Shown in pieces: positions 46,083 to 52,922 of a DNA stretch of 52,922 nucleotides. The position numbers and the translations under genes were made by a program. Each line of letters starts with the position of its first letter. The stretch's first letter is position 1. The notes under the pieces were generated by a model. The model did not search any database, was not told where the DNA came from, and saw only the letters and a program-made list of their open reading frames with translations. Source of the stretch: Xanthomonas dyei (GTDB lineage: Bacteria > Pseudomonadota > Gammaproteobacteria > Xanthomonadales > Xanthomonadaceae); assembly GCF_002939865.1 (NCBI RefSeq), contig NZ_MDEE01000035.1:1-52922 (forward strand). The letters run 5' to 3'.

Positions 46083-46343
46083 TACTCGAAATTGGGGGTG
46101 GGTAATAGACGGGCCGCATCGCCGGACGCGCATTGAGCGCGGCGCTATGGCACCTTCCGTCCTGGTGTATCGGCGCACGGCCTCGCGCCGACCGTCTATG
46201 ATCCACCCGCACTGTTTTCCCGCCGACTCGGGTAGCAGGGTGTCGGAGCGGGAGCCACTACGGATACCGCATCACCTGCATAGTGGCGACCTTTGCGCCA
46301 TCCAGCTCAGCCAACGGGTGGGGTTCCGACTTACATCCTCATC

Positions 46344-46362
46344 CCCCCGGCAAAGCCGGGGG
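46344..46362. other. Strong hairpin downstream of the tannase gene
   Basis: CCCCCGGC-AAA-GCCGGGGG, eight perfect base pairs, 68 bases past the tannase stop. There is no T-run on the minus-strand side, so it is not a canonical terminator in that direction. It could act as a 3' stabiliser, or be a repeat or element end. Confidence 0.4.
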
Positions 46363-46429
46363 ATATTTACTTCGTGGGTCATTACCACCGGGCGAGCGGC
46401 TTGCAAGCTCACGCGTGCGAGCGCCCGAC

Positions 46430-48163
46430 TCATCGGCCTTGGGCCGCGCTTGGCAACGGTGCGCGCGCAGACGCAGCAACGTCGAGGTAGGCACCGCGCG
46501 GACTGTCCACACAGAGGAAGTTTTGCGCATCGTCGGCGCTGCCCTGGCCGATCCATAACGCCGATTGCGGATAGTGGCAGAGCGGCCGGGTGCGGACCAC
46601 ACCCTTGGCCGGGTCGTCATTGGTATATTTTGCTGCGACGATGCGCTCCGGTGCGATGCCTTGCTCGACCCACGCCTCCATCGCCGCCAACACGTCGTGC
46701 TGGGGATCCATGGCCAATGCGGGCGGCCCATACAGCGCGCCAAAGGCCGACGTGCCGGGCCCGCCGGTGAAGTGGCCCATGCCGGGCACCATGAACAGGC
46801 GGAAGAACTGCTGGGTCTGGGCAAGCGCATCCTCGGCCCTGCGGATCTGCGGGTTGTCCAGCCATTGCCTGGCCACGACCGATTCGTAATAGGTGATCGC
46901 GCCTCGCGGTGGAACCACCGGATCTTCCCAGCCGATATACAGGATCATCTTGCCGTTGCGCGCGCGAAATCCGCTCAGATCCGCGGAGGTGGCATCGATG
47001 ACGCTGGCCAGCGGCTGGCCGGCAACTGGCTTGCGTTCAGCGCGGGCGACATCGGTATCGAAGTTCACCTGCGTATGGTCGAACCCGGCGCTGGCGGTAT
47101 CGAACACCATGTTGGCGAAGAACTGGTTGGCGAGCACCGCATGGCCGCCGCCGGGAACGGCGGCGTTGCCGGTGATCCACTGGTCCCATGTCCCCGGCGT
47201 GGCGACCGCAAACGGCTCGAAACCGTAGTAGATGCGCTCGCCGGTGCGTGGGTTGACCGGGCCGGCAAGGATGGCAGCGAGCGTCTGCAGCTGCGGCGCA
47301 GTGAGGCACGCGTCGGACTCGGCCCCGCTGCACAACAGCACGCGGGGATCGAAGCGGCACCGGCGTGGGTCGTTGACCACGCCGTCGGCCGTGTGGTCCG
47401 TCGCATCGCATTGGGCGAGCGCGGCGGCCTGGATGGCCGGCAGCTTGGCCGCCGCGATAGTCGCCGCCGGACTGCCGAACTGGGCATCCTCCGACCACAG
47501 CCAGGAAAACGCGGTGTGGACCCAGGCGCTGGACGGCGCATCGACGATGATGCCATCGAAGGCGCCCGGATAGCGCTGCGCCGCGATCAGCGCATCGCGG
47601 CCACCATTGGAGGCGCCGAAAAAGTAGGAATAGCGCGGCGCACGATGCGTATAGACGGAAACCAGCGCCTTGCCGTTGGAGATCGTCGTGGCCAGCGCCT
47701 GATAGCCCCAGTCGACGATTTTCTGCGGGTGGCCGAGCGCAAAGCTGGCATCGCCAATCGAGGCCCGGTGGCCGCCATCGGTGGTTGCGGTCGCATAGCC
47801 GCGGCGCAAGGCGAAACCAAGCGACCTGTATTTAATGTTGCCGGCGAAAACGACCGTACCGACCTGCAGGTAGTTTTGATTCCAGCCCGCGGACGGAATC
47901 CACACCTCGAACCCGATGTCCGAATCGCTGGTCGGCCGCGACACACCGACGACACGACAGAATGCCGGCAGTGCGTCGAGCACGGTGCCGTCCGGCGCCG
48001 TAAAGGCACCGGCGGGTACGTCGGTAGCGCTGCTGATTGTGGTGGACGGCAGAGACACCGCGAGCATGTCGGCGCAAGCGGCCGACGCCGATGCCGTTGT
48101 CAGCAAAGCGCTGGTTGCTGCCAGCGTCCGTAGCAACACGCGTAACCCGTTCAATCGCAACAT
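46430..48163 (-). CDS. Tannase/feruloyl-esterase family protein, secreted
   Basis: 577 residues. A Sec signal peptide (LRTLAATSALLTTASASA) precedes the mature start ACADML. Alpha/beta hydrolase of the tannase family: nucleophile in FFGASNGGRDALIAAQRYPG, acid-region VDAPSSAWVH, C-terminal histidine in FMVPGMGHFTGGPG, and paired cysteines such as CDATDH ... CRFDPRVLLC. It would hydrolyse ester bonds of plant phenolics (gallotannins, feruloyl esters). ATG 48163 has AAAGGA seven bases upstream. Flanked on both sides by inverted scraps of a Tn3-family transposase, so it looks like mobile-cassette cargo. Confidence 0.87.
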   Translation of the reverse strand: MLRLNGLRVLLRTLAATSALLTTASASAACADMLAVSLPSTTISSATDVPAGAFTAPDGTVLDALPAFCRVVGVSRPTSDSDIGFEVWIPSAGWNQNYLQVGTVVFAGNIKYRSLGFALRRGYATATTDGGHRASIGDASFALGHPQKIVDWGYQALATTISNGKALVSVYTHRAPRYSYFFGASNGGRDALIAAQRYPGAFDGIIVDAPSSAWVHTAFSWLWSEDAQFGSPAATIAAAKLPAIQAAALAQCDATDHTADGVVNDPRRCRFDPRVLLCSGAESDACLTAPQLQTLAAILAGPVNPRTGERIYYGFEPFAVATPGTWDQWITGNAAVPGGGHAVLANQFFANMVFDTASAGFDHTQVNFDTDVARAERKPVAGQPLASVIDATSADLSGFRARNGKMILYIGWEDPVVPPRGAITYYESVVARQWLDNPQIRRAEDALAQTQQFFRLFMVPGMGHFTGGPGTSAFGALYGPPALAMDPQHDVLAAMEAWVEQGIAPERIVAAKYTNDDPAKGVVRTRPLCHYPQSALWIGQGSADDAQNFLCVDSPRGAYLDVAASARAPLPSAAQGR

Positions 48164-48264
48164 GAGCATTTCCTTTGGTTGAAGAGCAGGCGGCACCGGC
48201 TGCGCCCCCTTGAAAGCGGCGTGAAAGCGGCGGGAGCGCAATCTTTATCAGTAGCAGATTGCTG

Positions 48265-48402
48265 TTTTTTTTACACGAATCCCTGCCGACCCTCGTCCTC
48301 AGCCCGTACGTGACCAGCCATGTCAAGCGCTTCGGGGATTACCTCATTGAAGTGGAGTCGATCCTGGAACCGTATGAGACTGAACTGGCGTTGGCGGTGT
48401 AG
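48265..48402 (+). pseudogene. Tn3-family transposase, 3' end (right)
   Basis: After the TTTTACACGAATCCCTGCCG module, the plus strand codes SLPTLVLSPYVTSHVKRFGD, then YLIEVESILEPYETELALAV and stop at 48400-48402. LSPY.T.H.KRFGDY is typical of the C-terminus of Tn3-family TnpA. The upstream part of the gene is missing. It is directly followed by a transposon terminal repeat, as expected for a TnpA whose gene ends at the right terminus. Confidence 0.7.
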
Positions 48403-48494
48403 TTTTGTTGCCTCAAAATATCCGCTAACTCACTGATGCAATGGGTGAAACGCGCTCATGTGAGCTATTTTTACACGTATGTCGGCTGAACCCC
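48403..48494 (+). repeat. Long Tn3-type terminal repeat, copy 1 (outer end at 48494)
   Basis: On the minus strand it begins GGGGTTCAGCCGACATACG and continues about 90 bases, containing AGCTCACATGAG and ATCAGTGAGTTAGCGGAT. GGGG at the tip is characteristic of Tn3-family ends, and the length resembles the unusually long terminal repeats of the Xanthomonas TnXax1 group. The outer tip faces right, toward the effector candidate whose stop codon is only 19 bases away. Confidence 0.7.
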
Positions 48495-48512
48495 GATATA
48501 CAGGTGAGTGAT

Positions 48513-49949
48513 TCAGACTCCATCTGTGACGTGTAAAAGCTTGGAGGAAAGAAAAATATTTATACCCTCCATTATTTCTTCAATTCTAAAATCCAATAAA
48601 CTCATCTCGCGAATATAACTTCCTGCTTCATCTCTATCGTAAGTGCAAAGTGAAACACCCAGACGCAACGATTGGCTAATTTCATTAGCTACAAATTCCC
48701 TTTCTTGTGCGCTAAATGCTGAAACCCTTTCAAGCGTTGACTTTCTATCCAATGCGACTTGTGGGCCAAGCCATGATAGTTGGCGCTCGATAAAATCCGC
48801 GACCATTTTATTCCTGTGCCCGTCATCATCGATCTCTTGCGCTATCGACAACATCTCCAAATTAAATTCAATCAAGGTAGCGACCGCCAAGGGACGAGAT
48901 TCACCGACTGCTATAGCTTTGGCGTCCCACAGTTCAAGCTTGGTACAATATTCATTATGTCTCAAAGTACTAGCAGGTTTTCTTGATTGCAACAGCACCT
49001 GGTGTTCAGCCAATTCTTCAATGTAGTGAACAAAATCGTTGGAAATCCTATCTGGATCATGCCTTATGAAGGGAGTAAGATTCCTCTCAATCAATCCCAA
49101 CTTTTCGGCATGACTAAGCGACCCACATATTTTTTCGTATCTGGAATTAAATGCATTGTTGGATTTGAAAGAATGCACGTCGCCAAAACCATTTCGAGAC
49201 GCCAGATAGTCTGATTCACTACGGCGGTTGCTTTGGCCATATACGACTGAAGGGAGGCCTCTGTATTTTTGTTTATCCTTTGCTCGGGGGACTTCAGATA
49301 TCAAATTCATCCGCACTTCCTTTTTTACAAGGGAGGCAGGCGTCATGACAATGTCATGCAGCGTGGATTTATTGCAAATTGTATCAACTTCTCTTTTGGC
49401 TGGCGTCTTTCCTTCCGCACCAAATTTACTAGCCACCTCTTGTGGGTTTGAAAATCGTAAAGATCGAATCATTAAAGGCTTTCCTTTCCCATACTCTTCA
49501 GTAATCTGTGAATTTCTTTTTATTAGCAATTCCTTGACTGAAGATCCATCAATGAGCTCTTTGAGTTCGACTCTATTATTTATTTCAGCCATCCCTCTCT
49601 GCAACTGCGCTAAATTCTGAACTAGTAATTTTTTCTGTTGGACTCGCTCTAACGCCGGGGTGTGCAAAACGGCTATATTTTCTTTTATTACTCTTTTCTT
49701 GGGTGCTTTCTTCAGGATTGGTGAATCAAGCGACGACGTCACCAGTCCAGAGGTCATAGAGTTATCTTCCTGAAGCGCTGCTTTCGACCGAGGTGGTTGC
49801 CGGCTTGGTAAATCAGCGAGCTCTGCGGGAACCGCTTGATGAACGTGGTTTGATACAACCTCCTCATGAATACTCTCAGCGGAGTCGGCACTCTTCATCC
49901 ACTCGCTGCCGGCCGATGGTGCAATTGAACTAGATATTGTGTTTGGCAT
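48513..49949 (-). CDS. Unassigned type III effector candidate 1 (HrpX-regulated, AT-rich)
   Basis: About 478 residues from ATG 49949 (TTG 49955 is possible). The N-terminal 90 residues are Ser/Pro/Ala/Glu rich without a Sec signal (MPNTISSSIAPSAGSEWMKS), as in type III effectors. A charged helical stretch follows (about 100-150). The core shared with the product of 50821-52209 is RSLRFS, KREVDTICN, DIVMTPASL, GLPSVVY, NGFGDVHSFKSNNAF, SLSHAEK and HNEYCTKLELWDAKA (about 333-347), then LIEFNLEM and SLCTYDRDEAGSY. I do not recognise the fold or a catalytic site. Codon use is visibly AT-richer than core genes. A perfect PIP box and -10 box stand upstream. Function unknown; effector status is inferred. 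Confidence 0.8.
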   Translation of the reverse strand: MPNTISSSIAPSAGSEWMKSADSAESIHEEVVSNHVHQAVPAELADLPSRQPPRSKAALQEDNSMTSGLVTSSLDSPILKKAPKKRVIKENIAVLHTPALERVQQKKLLVQNLAQLQRGMAEINNRVELKELIDGSSVKELLIKRNSQITEEYGKGKPLMIRSLRFSNPQEVASKFGAEGKTPAKREVDTICNKSTLHDIVMTPASLVKKEVRMNLISEVPRAKDKQKYRGLPSVVYGQSNRRSESDYLASRNGFGDVHSFKSNNAFNSRYEKICGSLSHAEKLGLIERNLTPFIRHDPDRISNDFVHYIEELAEHQVLLQSRKPASTLRHNEYCTKLELWDAKAIAVGESRPLAVATLIEFNLEMLSIAQEIDDDGHRNKMVADFIERQLSWLGPQVALDRKSTLERVSAFSAQEREFVANEISQSLRLGVSLCTYDRDEAGSYIREMSLLDFRIEEIMEGINIFLSSKLLHVTDGV

Positions 49950-49984
49950 TTGCAATCATCCACATATAGGTGACTGTAGAAGCC

Positions 49985-50045
49985 AGTTTGGCGGAGAGCG
50001 CGCTGCTTCGCCTCACCTCACCGAAGTCATAGCTGTGACGACGAA
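49985..50045 (-). promoter_or_regulatory. Perfect HrpX PIP box and -10 box for effector candidate 1
   Basis: On the minus strand TTCGT-N15-TTCGG occupies 50045-50021. Exactly 30 bases further comes CAAACT (49990-49985), which fits YANNNT. Spacing and both motifs match the HrpX-dependent promoter rule (TTCGB-N15-TTCGB, N30-32, YANNNT). The gene's ATG lies 35 bases beyond the -10 box, giving a short leader. Confidence 0.85.
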
Positions 50046-50092
50046 GGCATTGAGGCGGAGGATGACCCATACCTTCCCCAACAGGCTGAGCA

Positions 50093-50548
50093 TCAGCCTC
50101 CTGGCGATGTACTGGCTGCGATGGTCTTTTCGTGTTCGTCAACGGGGCGCGGTGGCCGCAGCTGCGCCAGGAGTTGTTCCAACGTGCTCAGGCGTACCGT
50201 GGCCCGCAAGGTCTCCACCTCGGCGTGTTCCCGGCGCTGGCGCTCTTCGACCAGATCGGTCCGCGCCGCAGCCAGTTCGGCGCGCACGCCTTCCAGCGCT
50301 TGGACATCTATGGTCCATCGCACCTGCAGGCCTTGGTGCTCGGCGGCTGTCAGGCGCAGCGCGTCGCGCTCGCGCTGCTGGGCGTCGGCCCGCTGGCGTG
50401 TCTGCGTCAGTTCCCGCTCCAGGCGGGTATGGCGTTCCAGCCACTGGCCATTGTCCAGGGTCGGCGGGGATTCGTGGAAAAAAACAGCAAAAAATGCGCT
50501 AACTCGCTGATACAATGGATGAAATACGATCGTGTGAGCTTTTTTCAC
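50093..50548 (-). pseudogene. Coiled-coil (KfrA-like) remnant starting inside a transposon end
   Basis: The 151-codon frame is open. Its first 25 or so codons are simply the Tn3-type terminal repeat. The rest (LERHTRLERELTQTRQRADA, VRAELAAARTDLVEERQRRE, ETLRATVRLSTLEQLLAQLR) is a long charged coiled coil resembling the C-terminal part of KfrA-type DNA-binding proteins often carried by transposons and plasmids. The N-terminal DNA-binding domain is missing, so I treat it as a remnant, though the frame is intact and might be expressed. Confidence 0.5.
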
Positions 50549-50568
50549 ACGTATGTCGGCTGAACCCC
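50480..50568 (+). repeat. Long Tn3-type terminal repeat, copy 2 (outer end at 50568)
   Basis: Same tip and orientation as the copy at 48403-48494. The minus strand begins GGGGTTCAGCCGACATACG and carries AGCTCACACGATCG and ATCAGCGAGTTAGCGCAT. By eye the two copies differ at about ten of the outer 75 positions. Directly inside lies a diverged copy of the module GGGTCGGCGGGGATTCGTGG. Two ends in the same orientation mean that the effector candidate between them is not in a simple inverted-repeat transposon. Confidence 0.7.
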
Positions 50569-50820
50569 TACTTGGAAACGCATTCCCCGAGGCAGATCAC
50601 CTTTGGATCGCGCGCGCAGCTCGGGGGCAGGTTCTAGGCGATCGCGCTGGGCTGGCGAAGCGAGAAAAAAATGCGTGCCAAGCCATCCTCTCGCTGTTCG
50701 AGCTTGGCCGCAAAATTGGCCGAAAAAAATCCAAACAAGCAGGGGGCGCTGATCTGGGGGTGTAGGGGCAGAGCCCCTACGCAAACGCCTCACATGCGCC
50801 GGCGTCGTCGTGGCCCCAAT
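50569..50820. other. Spacer between the terminal repeat and effector candidate 2
   Basis: No supported gene. A perfect hairpin, GTAGGGGC-AGA-GCCCCTAC, lies at 50762-50780, about 40 bases past the stop of effector candidate 2. It is not followed by a T-run on either strand, so it may be a 3' stabilising structure. Confidence 0.4.
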
Positions 50821-52209
50821 TCAATCTGGCCCACTGGCGAGTTCGAAAGAAAAATCCAATTGCCACCTACTCGACAAGTTCGGCAGCCTCGCACCAAGAT
50901 ATCGCTTGATCCCTGCCAAGATGTCCTCCCTACTAAAATCGCTAAACGCAAGGGTAAGGAGCGCACTGCCAGTCTCATTATATTGGTATGTGCAAAGAGT
51001 AACCCGTTCCCGAAGTTGGTCTAACACGCCATCAAGGTAGGCCTGTTTTTCACTATCACCGAGCGTCGATAGCCGGCTTTCGACGCTTTCCAAACCTAGG
51101 GGTGTCTCTGACGGGTCGGCAGGCCATGCAAGCTGTCGTCGCAGATGATCCGTCAACGTTTCCCCATTCGCTCCGTCACTCGAAAGGGAACGTTCCAACA
51201 ATGCCATCTCAATGTTGAATTCAAGGAGCGTTGCAATCGCAACGTCTTTGGCATCACCAATTTCAACGGCCTTTGCATCCCAAATTTCTAATTTTGCGAA
51301 GAACTCGTTGTGAGTCAGGATCCGGGAAGGCTCTGCTGCTTGCCGGGTAGACAGATCATTTGCCAAGTCCTGAGCCGAGTGAGAAAAGCCTTCCCGCGGA
51401 CGCAGCGGATCCGGTTTTATGAACCGCTTTGAGTTTTCCTCAATAACGGTGAATCTTTCGGCGTGACTGAGGCTTGGAGCACGGTCGAGGTAGCCATTTA
51501 AATGGAAGGCCTTGCTCGTTTGATATGTATAAATGTCCCCGAATCCTGGTCGTCGCAAGCCTTTGGCTAGCAAAGGACTTTGCCCAGATGATTCATCCAC
51601 TGCAGGCGGCAAGTATACAACTGACGGAAGCCCCTTCCACTTTGGACGATATGGCTTTTCCATCCGGGAAATGATGCTTGATTTGAATCGTGAGCCAATC
51701 AGCGTCGATGGTGTTGCCACGATGTCAATGCCCGGTACATTATTCATCAATGTATCAATTTCGCGCTTGGCAAGGGTCTTGCCGCCATCGCTCGATTTCG
51801 TAAGAGCCTCTTCATCGGATGTGTACCTCAATGAGCGTACGAACGCTGGTTGGCCGGCGGAAAAGCGATTTTCGATGTCGCTATTTTTAGTAAATAAAAA
51901 ATGCTCGCTCGCCGGAAGGGATGAATCAATCGTTGCCCCCTTGCAAAGCTTTTCGTAACTCGCTGCGACTTTTTGCACTTCCCCCTTCTTCTCATGTACG
52001 CGATTTAACAGGTTCACTTGCCCCTCGCTCAGACGTTCCAGCGAACGTGCTTGCGTGGAGCTACGATGAAAATTGCGCAAACCAGTCAGTGGGCCGGCGT
52101 CTTGCTGCCTCAGAACGCGTTCTGGGGCGGATTGACTTGACCGCCTAGCCAATTCATTTACTGATGAGGTGGATGCGGTACTGGCTGCCGGCGTAGAAGT
52201 AGGTTTCAT
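50821..52209 (-). CDS. Unassigned type III effector candidate 2 (HrpX-regulated), paralogue of candidate 1
   Basis: 462 residues from ATG 52209, chosen because GAAGG stands seven bases upstream; in-frame starts at 52215, 52260 and 52266 have poorer ribosome sites. The N-terminus MKPTSTPAASTASTSSVNEL is a textbook Ser/Thr/Pro-rich type III signal. Shared core with candidate 1: RSLRYTS, KTLAKREIDTL, DIVATPSTL, KGLPSVVY, PGFGDIYTYQTSKAF, SLSHAER, HNEFFAKLEIWDAKA, ATLLEFNIEM and TLCTYQYNETGS. No catalytic motif recognised. Candidate 2 is less AT-rich than candidate 1. A perfect PIP box lies upstream with a leader of about 250 bases, which contains a 94-codon open frame (52154-52438) in another phase. 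Function unknown. Confidence 0.8.
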   Translation of the reverse strand: MKPTSTPAASTASTSSVNELARRSSQSAPERVLRQQDAGPLTGLRNFHRSSTQARSLERLSEGQVNLLNRVHEKKGEVQKVAASYEKLCKGATIDSSLPASEHFLFTKNSDIENRFSAGQPAFVRSLRYTSDEEALTKSSDGGKTLAKREIDTLMNNVPGIDIVATPSTLIGSRFKSSIISRMEKPYRPKWKGLPSVVYLPPAVDESSGQSPLLAKGLRRPGFGDIYTYQTSKAFHLNGYLDRAPSLSHAERFTVIEENSKRFIKPDPLRPREGFSHSAQDLANDLSTRQAAEPSRILTHNEFFAKLEIWDAKAVEIGDAKDVAIATLLEFNIEMALLERSLSSDGANGETLTDHLRRQLAWPADPSETPLGLESVESRLSTLGDSEKQAYLDGVLDQLRERVTLCTYQYNETGSALLTLAFSDFSREDILAGIKRYLGARLPNLSSRWQLDFSFELASGPD

Positions 52210-52469
52210 GTCCATGCCTTCGGCTTGTGAAATTGCTAACGATCGGGAATTTCTCGACATTGGCAAAATAGATGAGTGTTTTCCTCAGGCCGGCGAGAAT
52301 GCCCTCTCTTCCAGGCCGGGCGCTGGACTGGCGGTCTTGCGATGCATTGTTGAGGGTCTGCTGAGTTCCGGAGTCCTTCCCGAAAGCAAGCTGCGCATAC
52401 TCCGCAGCCATACATGACCCAGTTTTTAGGATTGTCATGTCGATAGTTGTTCAAGTTGCTTTCCACCAT

Positions 52470-52531
52470 ATTATGAGGCTCGAGGAGCTGGTGCTCACCA
52501 GGACATCCGAAATCTGATTGACATAAGCGAA
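52470..52531 (-). promoter_or_regulatory. Perfect HrpX PIP box and -10 box for effector candidate 2
   Basis: Minus strand TTCGC-N15-TTCGG at 52531-52507, then 31 bases, then CATAAT (52475-52470), which fits YANNNT. All elements match the HrpX promoter rule. Transcription would start near 52463, about 250 bases before the preferred start codon, so either the leader is long or the true N-terminus has been displaced by a frameshift. Confidence 0.85.
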
Positions 52532-52725
52532 GCGGCCCGAATAAGAATGAGATGTTTTTTTGGGGCGGTTGATCGATCCAAATGGCACTTTTGGCAGCTA
52601 TGTGCGCACTACCCCAGCATCCCGCGCAGCTGCGTGGATGAACCAGTCGCCACGGGGCCGCTATTTCAGACACTGAGACGACGGCCAGCTATACCGGTGA
52701 GACACCTACCCACAGGATCAAAATC

Positions 52726-52827
52726 ATGAAACCACAAACCTTCAACGCGCACTTCGAAGTGTTTATCATCGCTGGCATCGGCGCGGCCGCCCTTGTGCTG
52801 ACTTCAAACTATCTAAGTAACCTCTGA
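52726..52827 (+). CDS. Small hydrophobic peptide, 33 residues
   Basis: ATG 52726, with AGGA about nine bases upstream, encodes MKPQTFNAHFEVFIIAGIGA and then AALVLTSNYLSNL, a single predicted membrane helix (about 12-27). No family recognised. Its last codons run into sequence resembling the IS5-type end seen at 73-92, so the C-terminus may have been changed by an insertion. Possibly a real small membrane protein; evidence is limited to the helix, start and ribosome site. Confidence 0.35.
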   Translation: MKPQTFNAHFEVFIIAGIGAAALVLTSNYLSNL

Positions 52828-52832
52828 ACAAC

Positions 52833-52922
52833 TGTAATGACCCATCGGTTTCTGCACAGGTCAGGTGGTTAATGTAGCGGCATAGGCTTGGTCAGGCGTC
52901 ATCATCTTCAGTGCCTGATGCG
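52833..52922 (-). mobile_element. IS3-type element end with transposase C-terminus (runs off the right edge)
   Basis: The minus strand from 52922 to the stop at 52861 codes HQALKMMTPDQAYAATLTT, the C-terminal tail of an rve-type transposase of the IS3 family. The presumed terminal repeat begins TGTAATGACCCATCGGTTTC at 52833. Integrity cannot be judged because the element leaves the window. Confidence 0.6.

Noticed and set aside
52236..52673. A 145-codon minus-strand frame upstream of effector candidate 2
   Set aside because: It starts upstream of the PIP box, has no ribosome site, and its composition (many Cys, Arg, Pro, His) is shadow-like.

Overview
The window looks like a chromosomal segment of a plant-pathogenic Xanthomonas. 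The evidence is the GC-rich gene body, the gene order rlmN-pilF-rodZ-yfgM-bamB-der, a very large XopZ/HopAS1-like type III effector candidate, HrpX-type promoters (plant-inducible promoter, PIP, box plus -10 motif), Tn3-family ends of the kind that carry virulence cassettes in this genus, and many insertion-sequence scars. All identifications come from reading the sequence; no search was run.

Layout. 1-5.1 kb: edge of an IS5-type element, a KGG stress protein, a broken NasT-like response regulator, a CysG with a damaged methyltransferase half, then a molybdenum-cofactor group (unknown 120-aa protein, MobA, MoeA). 5.2-15.4 kb: an island bounded by IS3- and IS5-family transposase remnants. It carries redox and detoxification genes (CMD-family protein, two paralogous zinc alcohol dehydrogenases, a flavodoxin), two LysR regulators, an MFS exporter, DUF6152 and DUF6644 proteins, and broken aldo/keto reductase and SDR genes. 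15.9-18.6 kb: a ThiF/MoeB-rhodanese protein and a second MoeA. 18.8-25.4 kb: a leftward housekeeping run (ndk, rlmN, pilF, rodZ, yfgM, bamB, der). 25.6-30.1 kb: fatty-acid beta-oxidation (TetR/PsrA-like regulator with an operator, a FadN-type fusion enzyme and a thiolase). 30.3-32.3 kb: rarA and a fluoride channel gene (crcB) behind a fluoride riboswitch. 32.5-36.7 kb: the XopZ-like gene. 36.7-45.6 kb: lolA, a transglutaminase-like protein, ftsK, a candidate small RNA or leader, trxB, a GNAT-like protein, aat and infA. 45.9-52.9 kb: an accessory mosaic with a tannase-family esterase flanked by inverted scraps of a Tn3-family transposase, long Tn3-type terminal repeats, and two leftward paralogous genes (48513-49949 and 50821-52209).

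The main find is that last pair. They are diverged homologues of about 460-480 residues that I cannot assign to a named family. Each is preceded by a perfect TTCGB-N15-TTCGB PIP box followed 30 or 31 bases later by a YANNNT -10 box. They are more AT-rich than the core genes and lie among transposon ends. They are strong candidates for an HrpX-controlled type III effector family spread by mobile cassettes.

Three copies of a roughly 130-141-bp repeat with inverted ends, a decaying nasT/cysG region and several broken genes show that the region has been actively rearranged.
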